Assembly (NCBI GenBank): GCA_003242515.1
Contig: QGUS01000119.1
Location: 1 to 5,748, forward strand
Direction of reading: 5' to 3'
Origin: Actinomycetota bacterium
GTDB lineage: Bacteria; Actinomycetota; Acidimicrobiia; Spongiisociales; ZC4RG35
DNA: 5,748 nt
A model generated the notes under the pieces. That model was not told the DNA's origin. It ran no database searches and saw only the letters and a list, made by a program, of their open reading frames with translations. A program made the translations under genes and the position numbers. Of the stretch, positions 4,987 through 5,748 are shown in pieces. The first letter of the stretch is position 1. Each line of letters begins with the position of its first letter.

Positions 4987-5748
4987 ATGTCGTCACGCCA
5001 CGAGAAGGCGCCGACAATCCAGGACGTCGCAAGGGAGGCCGGGGTCTCCCGGCAGACGGTCTCGAACGTCCTCAACCGCCCCGAGATCGTCCGCCCCGAG
5101 ACCAAGGAGAAGGTGGACGCGGCCATCGCCCGTCTCGGCTACCGGCGCCACGCCGCGGCGCGCAGGCTCCGCACCCGCCGGTCGTCCACCATCGGCATCC
5201 ATCTCGACCCCTACTCCGGCGGCATCTCGGGAGCGGTCCTCGACCGCTTCGTCCACGCTCTGACCGAACACGCCTCGGAACGCGGCATGCGGATGATCGT
5301 GTACGCGGCGCGCTCGGCAGAAGAGGAGATCGAACGGCTCGGCGAGCTCGTCGAAGGAGGTGAAGTCGACGCCGTGGTCATCAGCGGCACATTCCACGGC
5401 GACCCCCGTACTCGCTGGCTCCGTGAGCGAGCCGTGCCGTTCGTCTCCTTCGGCCGCCCCTGGGGCGAGGACGACGTGGGCGACCCGGCCCACCTCTGGG
5501 TGGATGTCGACGGCGCTGCCGGCACCAGGGAGGCCACCCGGCACGCCCTCCAGCACGGCAGGCGGGTCGCCTTCCTCGGCTGGCCGACGGGATCCGGCAC
5601 CGGCGACGACCGCGCCTCCGGATGGCGGGAGGGGATCGGGGCGGAGGGTGACCCGACCAGCCCCCGGGTCGAGGGGATCGAGGAGGTCAACGCAGCCCGG
5701 GCCCCCATCGAGCCCACCACAGGGGACCTGGCCGGGGCTTGTCCTTTT
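4987..5748 (+). CDS. LacI-family transcriptional repressor, 3' end beyond right edge
   Basis: Seen: 254 codons from ATG at 4987 to the right edge with no stop; LacI proteins are usually 330-350 residues, so about a quarter is missing. Residues 10-30 (TIQDVAREAGVSRQTVSNVLN) are the LacI helix-turn-helix, with recognition residues Arg22, Gln23 and Asn27 where LacI has Tyr17, Gln18 and Arg22. VRPETKEKVDAAIARLGYRR (35-54) completes the DNA-binding domain, and AAARRLRTRRSSTIG (56-70) is the hinge with Leu61, the residue that enters the central CpG of the operator. From about 68 the periplasmic-binding-protein-like effector domain begins, with GTFHGDPR (134-141), PFVSFGRP (151-158), WVDVDGAAG (171-179) and DDRASGWREG (208-217). 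The start is chosen because the helix-turn-helix begins ten residues later; no in-frame ATG or GTG is seen just upstream, and the ribosome site is weak (AAGAAG, nine bases away). It probably represses the divergent transporter operon and itself, released by an unknown sugar. Confidence 0.95.
   Translation, partial: MSSRHEKAPTIQDVAREAGVSRQTVSNVLNRPEIVRPETKEKVDAAIARLGYRRHAAARRLRTRRSSTIGIHLDPYSGGISGAVLDRFVHALTEHASERGMRMIVYAARSAEEEIERLGELVEGGEVDAVVISGTFHGDPRTRWLRERAVPFVSFGRPWGEDDVGDPAHLWVDVDGAAGTREATRHALQHGRRVAFLGWPTGSGTGDDRASGWREGIGAEGDPTSPRVEGIEEVNAARAPIEPTTGDLAGACPF

Noticed and set aside
4993..5720. Minus-strand open frames opposite the LacI-family gene
   Set aside because: The plus strand encodes a textbook LacI helix-turn-helix, hinge and effector domain over the same stretch; these are shadows.

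Overview
The window looks like a sugar-uptake locus from a high-GC, Gram-positive-type actinobacterium. Support comes from strong G/C preference at third codon positions, a lipoprotein-anchored binding protein, actinobacterial-type permeases, and no transporter ATPase next to the permeases. A more precise lineage cannot be read from the sequence.

Layout, right to left on the minus strand: a lipoprotein sugar-binding protein (4776-3535), a MalF-type permease (3514-2417), a MalG-type permease (2420-1551) and a glycogen-debranching-type glucosidase (1554 to the left edge, C-terminus missing). The last three genes are joined by ATGA stop/start overlaps, and the binding protein is 20 nt from the first permease, so the four genes look like one operon. 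On the plus strand, facing away, is a LacI-family repressor (4987 to the right edge, C-terminus missing).

The 210-bp divergent intergenic region (4777-4986) holds the control logic. There is a perfect palindrome with a central CpG (4878-4897), as expected for a LacI-family operator. A good sigma70-like promoter for the transporter operon lies just upstream of it, so the operator falls at about +6 to +25. A weaker candidate promoter for the repressor has its -10 overlapping that of the operon promoter. The working model is that the repressor blocks its own gene and the operon until a sugar ligand binds. The lipoprotein then captures an oligosaccharide, the two permeases import it with an ATPase encoded elsewhere, and the cytoplasmic glucosidase trims it. 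An alpha-glucan or related alpha-glucoside is the best substrate guess, but the sequence does not prove it.

The most unusual element is an RNA-level one. A 19-bp, nearly perfect hairpin with a cUCCGg tetraloop lies inside the 5' coding region of the first permease, +24 to +66 from its start codon. It may uncouple abundant binding-protein expression from low permease expression. I found no rRNA, tRNA, CRISPR array, insertion sequence or phage gene. Apart from that hairpin and the divergent control region, this is a well-organised but recognisable carbohydrate ABC-transporter locus.
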